Shown here: positions 61,834 to 64,000 of the stretch, one piece after another | Position numbering within the stretch: position 1 is the stretch's first letter | Layout: each line of letters starts with the position of its first letter | DNA from: Chionis minor | Lineage: Eukaryota; Chordata; Aves; Charadriiformes; Chionididae | Length of the DNA stretch: 64,000 bases | Assembly: GCA_013398295.1 (NCBI GenBank) | Contig: VZSF01002067.1 | Coordinates: 371,016 to 435,015 of the forward strand | Direction: 5' to 3' | Program-made: the position numbers and the translations under genes | Notes under the pieces: generated by a model | The model's input: only the letters and a program-made list of their open reading frames with translations | The model's database searches: none | What the model was told of the DNA's origin: nothing

Positions 61834-63329
61834 CTCAACGCAGACACTGCGGAGAACACCCGGATTTCAGCTTCGTCTCGGTTGGCCATGGAAGATCAGT
61901 GAAACAGAGTTAGCACCATGGCAATGACCCCTCACAGAAGGAAAATTCTGCCATAGAACCAGAGGCCACCTCCATCCCACGCCTTTAATGCTTTTTCCAC
62001 ATTTTCAAGAGTTCCCCTCGGATGTGGAGGCAAAGGCTCCCCTTCCATTCAGCATTAAGGGATAATATGTACTAAAATCAGGTGACAGAAATAATTCTTA
62101 CAATGTTCCAGAGCATTAAATCTGATTAAAATGTGCAAGATGATAGCACGGACTTAAGGGTTTATTTTAGACTGTAATGCACATCTCAGCCTCAGCCAAG
62201 TGGTACCCCTAAGTGTGTCGAGCAGGTCCTGCGGAGCAGCCACTGCAGGGATTTGCTTTTCCTCTTAGCCAAGGCTTTGACATTTCTAGTTTCCAGTACC
62301 TGGCAGTGTCCCCTGCAACACGTCTGGGAGCTACAGCTCAGAGATGGCTGCTTTTGAAAGCCCGGTTTCTTGTTCAAGTCAGCTATTAGGAAGCTGAACT
62401 GCTTTTATATTTATATAAAGTGTTTATTACCCATTCCTCTTCCAACCCAGAACAAGTCCAGTCCAGCACAATAACCATTGAAAGCGTTCTTTATTCCTTA
62501 CTCCTAACCTATACCAGGAATAATACTAATAAAATCAAATTCCACTGACTGGCTTTAGTTGACAGACTCTCTGTAACCCAACATTTAAAAAGCAGAGTTA
62601 TATGTAGTCTTGCAGTCAGGTCAGCAGTTTCTTCTCCTCGGGTCGTGATGCTGAGAGCAAGCTCAGCTCTGTTGACTCGTGCTGCTGAGGACTGTGCTCA
62701 CTGTGAGCAGTCATGGTTAATGCAATGGTGATGCTTGTGTCCGTCTGCTCGCAGGATTGGGGTGCTCCCAGGAGCTTGGAGCAGATTTGCAAAGTTTTTT
62801 GCATTTCTGGAGTTTATACTCTCATTCTCTTATTTACCACTTGAGAAACAGTAAGAATAAGTAATTCACAGATAGATAATTAACTTGTTGGCTGACTGGT
62901 TTTGACCCCTGTGAGCTTTCTGCAAGAAACAGCTGGAAAGAATTCAAATGGCTGTTTCCCTTTGGCTACAGAGCCAAGAGACAGCAAACCTACTCATAGG
63001 GTATCAAGCACTGGATAAAAAATTCCACAGCCCTCAAAACGCTGTGCCGGAGCAGAGTTGCTTGGAAATTTTTGAAGGGGTAACTTGAGTTTGCAAAAAT
63101 TTATGCCAGTAGAGAAATCATTTCTCTGAGCCCCAATCTGACCAGCCTACGCTCAAATTGTCTACAGGGCATTGACCCACACTGCAAGCCCTTTGGCACA
63201 GGATTTATCTTGGTTTCCGTATCTTTACAGCACTTGATAAGGATAGGCATCCCCTGTACGTGCCCACAGCTCCTGTAGGGGCAATTACAAAGGTGATGGA
63301 GTCAATCACTTATCAGGGCTGCAGATGAC
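61834..63329. other. Sequence upstream of EFCAB9, no gene recognised
   Basis: Would contain the EFCAB9 promoter if the locus is transcribed. No TATA box, CpG island or exon can be supported. In mammals STK10 lies beyond EFCAB9, but none of its coding sequence is evident here. Confidence 0.5.
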
Positions 63330-63600
63330 AGACCAAGGGGCAGCAACCACAGGCAGCAGCTTAGGAGGTCCAGTGGGACATTAGGGGAAAACCCTCCCCC
63401 AGGATGGTGACGTGCCCCGGAGCACGTAGCCCCAGGAGGTCGTGTCCGCTCCATCCTGGGAGGTTTTTCAAGGCTCCGCTGGACAGATCGTGGTCTGAGC
63501 TGGTCCGGTGCTGGCAACGCTCCTGCGCCAAGTGGGAAGCTGGACTGGATGGATGATCTCCGGGGGTCCCATCCAAGCAGTGTTCCTGTGGTTGTGTACA
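63330..63600 (+). mobile_element. Diverged CR1 LINE 3' fragment
   Basis: Matches CR1 in order but with many substitutions: GTGGGACATTAGGGGAAAA, CAGGATGGTGACG, CTCCATCCTGGGAGGTTTTTCAAGGCTCCGCTGGACAGA, GGTCTGAGCTGGTCCGGTG and CTGGACTGGATGGATGATCTCCGGGGGTCCCATCCAA. It is older or more diverged than the copies at 12966 and 55022. Ends are approximate. Confidence 0.83.
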
Positions 63601-64000
63601 ATACCCAGGCCCCCTGCTACTATGTAAAAACAGTACTATGAATAAGAATGATAACTTTAAAAAAAAAATGGATAGATAAAACACTGGAAAAGTTGAGATT
63701 CAAAGTATGGAAACTTCAAAGCAGTTGCTCTGATTCTGTTCTCACTCCAGTATTGCCAAATTCACACATTGTATCAGAGCCAAACCCTGTGAAGTTAGGT
63801 GAAAAAAAGTGCTCAATTATTTTCAGCTTCTTTCTGTTTCAGGGGTACACTTGGGTTGCATTTTCAGCTTGTTTTTCCTACAACGCAGTGGGGAAAAGGG
63901 AAGAAGTAGGGGAACACAAAACTTTCTTCAAAAACAGAAGCTGAAATTCTTGTACAGCCACAAATTTCCAGGAACTGGAGTTTTAAATAATATTTAAATA
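63601..64000. other. Window end, no gene recognised
   Basis: AT-rich sequence with an A-run near 63658-63668. The short plus-strand frames here have no known domain. Confidence 0.5.

Noticed and set aside
62267..62287. Minus-strand codons RNVKALA, identical to a stretch of mammalian EFCAB9 exon 1
   Set aside because: The match stops abruptly on both sides and has no donor. The true exon 1 block at 61752-61827 aligns over 25 residues and has a correct-phase GTAAGT donor, so the 7-residue identity is coincidental.
62400..64000. Possible STK10 exon, expected beyond EFCAB9 by mammalian gene order
   Set aside because: No kinase or coiled-coil coding sequence is recognisable; it probably lies past the window.

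Overview
The window looks like vertebrate, most probably avian, genomic DNA. It is AT-rich, interrupted coding sequence with GT-AG introns of about 20 kb or more. It is poor in repeats, and the interspersed repeats I can see are 3' ends of CR1 LINEs, some with the terminal ATTCTATGATT-like motif, plus one solo retroviral LTR. There is no sign of prokaryotic organisation. Nearly all open frames in the window are chance or repeat-derived.

Layout. Bases 1-23045 are intron 1 of UBTD2 (ubiquitin domain-containing protein 2); its first coding exon lies upstream of the window. Exon 2 is at 23046-23282, intron 2 fills 23283-47052, and the terminal coding exon is at 47053-47450. A long 3' UTR follows, probably ending near 53.3 kb with an earlier polyadenylation option near 49.3 kb. 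The two exons encode the N-terminal ubiquitin-binding domain and the C-terminal ubiquitin-like domain.

Downstream and convergent (minus strand) is an unexpected locus. Four short exon-like blocks at 61833-61752, 60291-60155, 59248-59067 and 57453-57343 match, in order and intron phase, the calcium-binding CatSper subunit EFCAB9, which neighbours UBTD2 in mammals. CatSper channel genes have been reported lost in birds. The copy here is damaged: the conserved N-terminus is not recognisable, the exon 2 donor is lost, and a 5-base frameshift in exon 3 leads to a stop. A shifted donor and acceptor could still give an open frame, so the sequence alone does not separate a dying gene from a re-spliced one. 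A solo LTR (56351-57175) with a 5-bp target duplication sits just past the EFCAB9 3' end, oriented to transcribe antisense through it.

The remaining sequence is intronic or intergenic, with microsatellites, a few CpG-dense patches and some motif-level features. The alignments to UBTD2 and EFCAB9 rest on recalled family sequences, not on a search.
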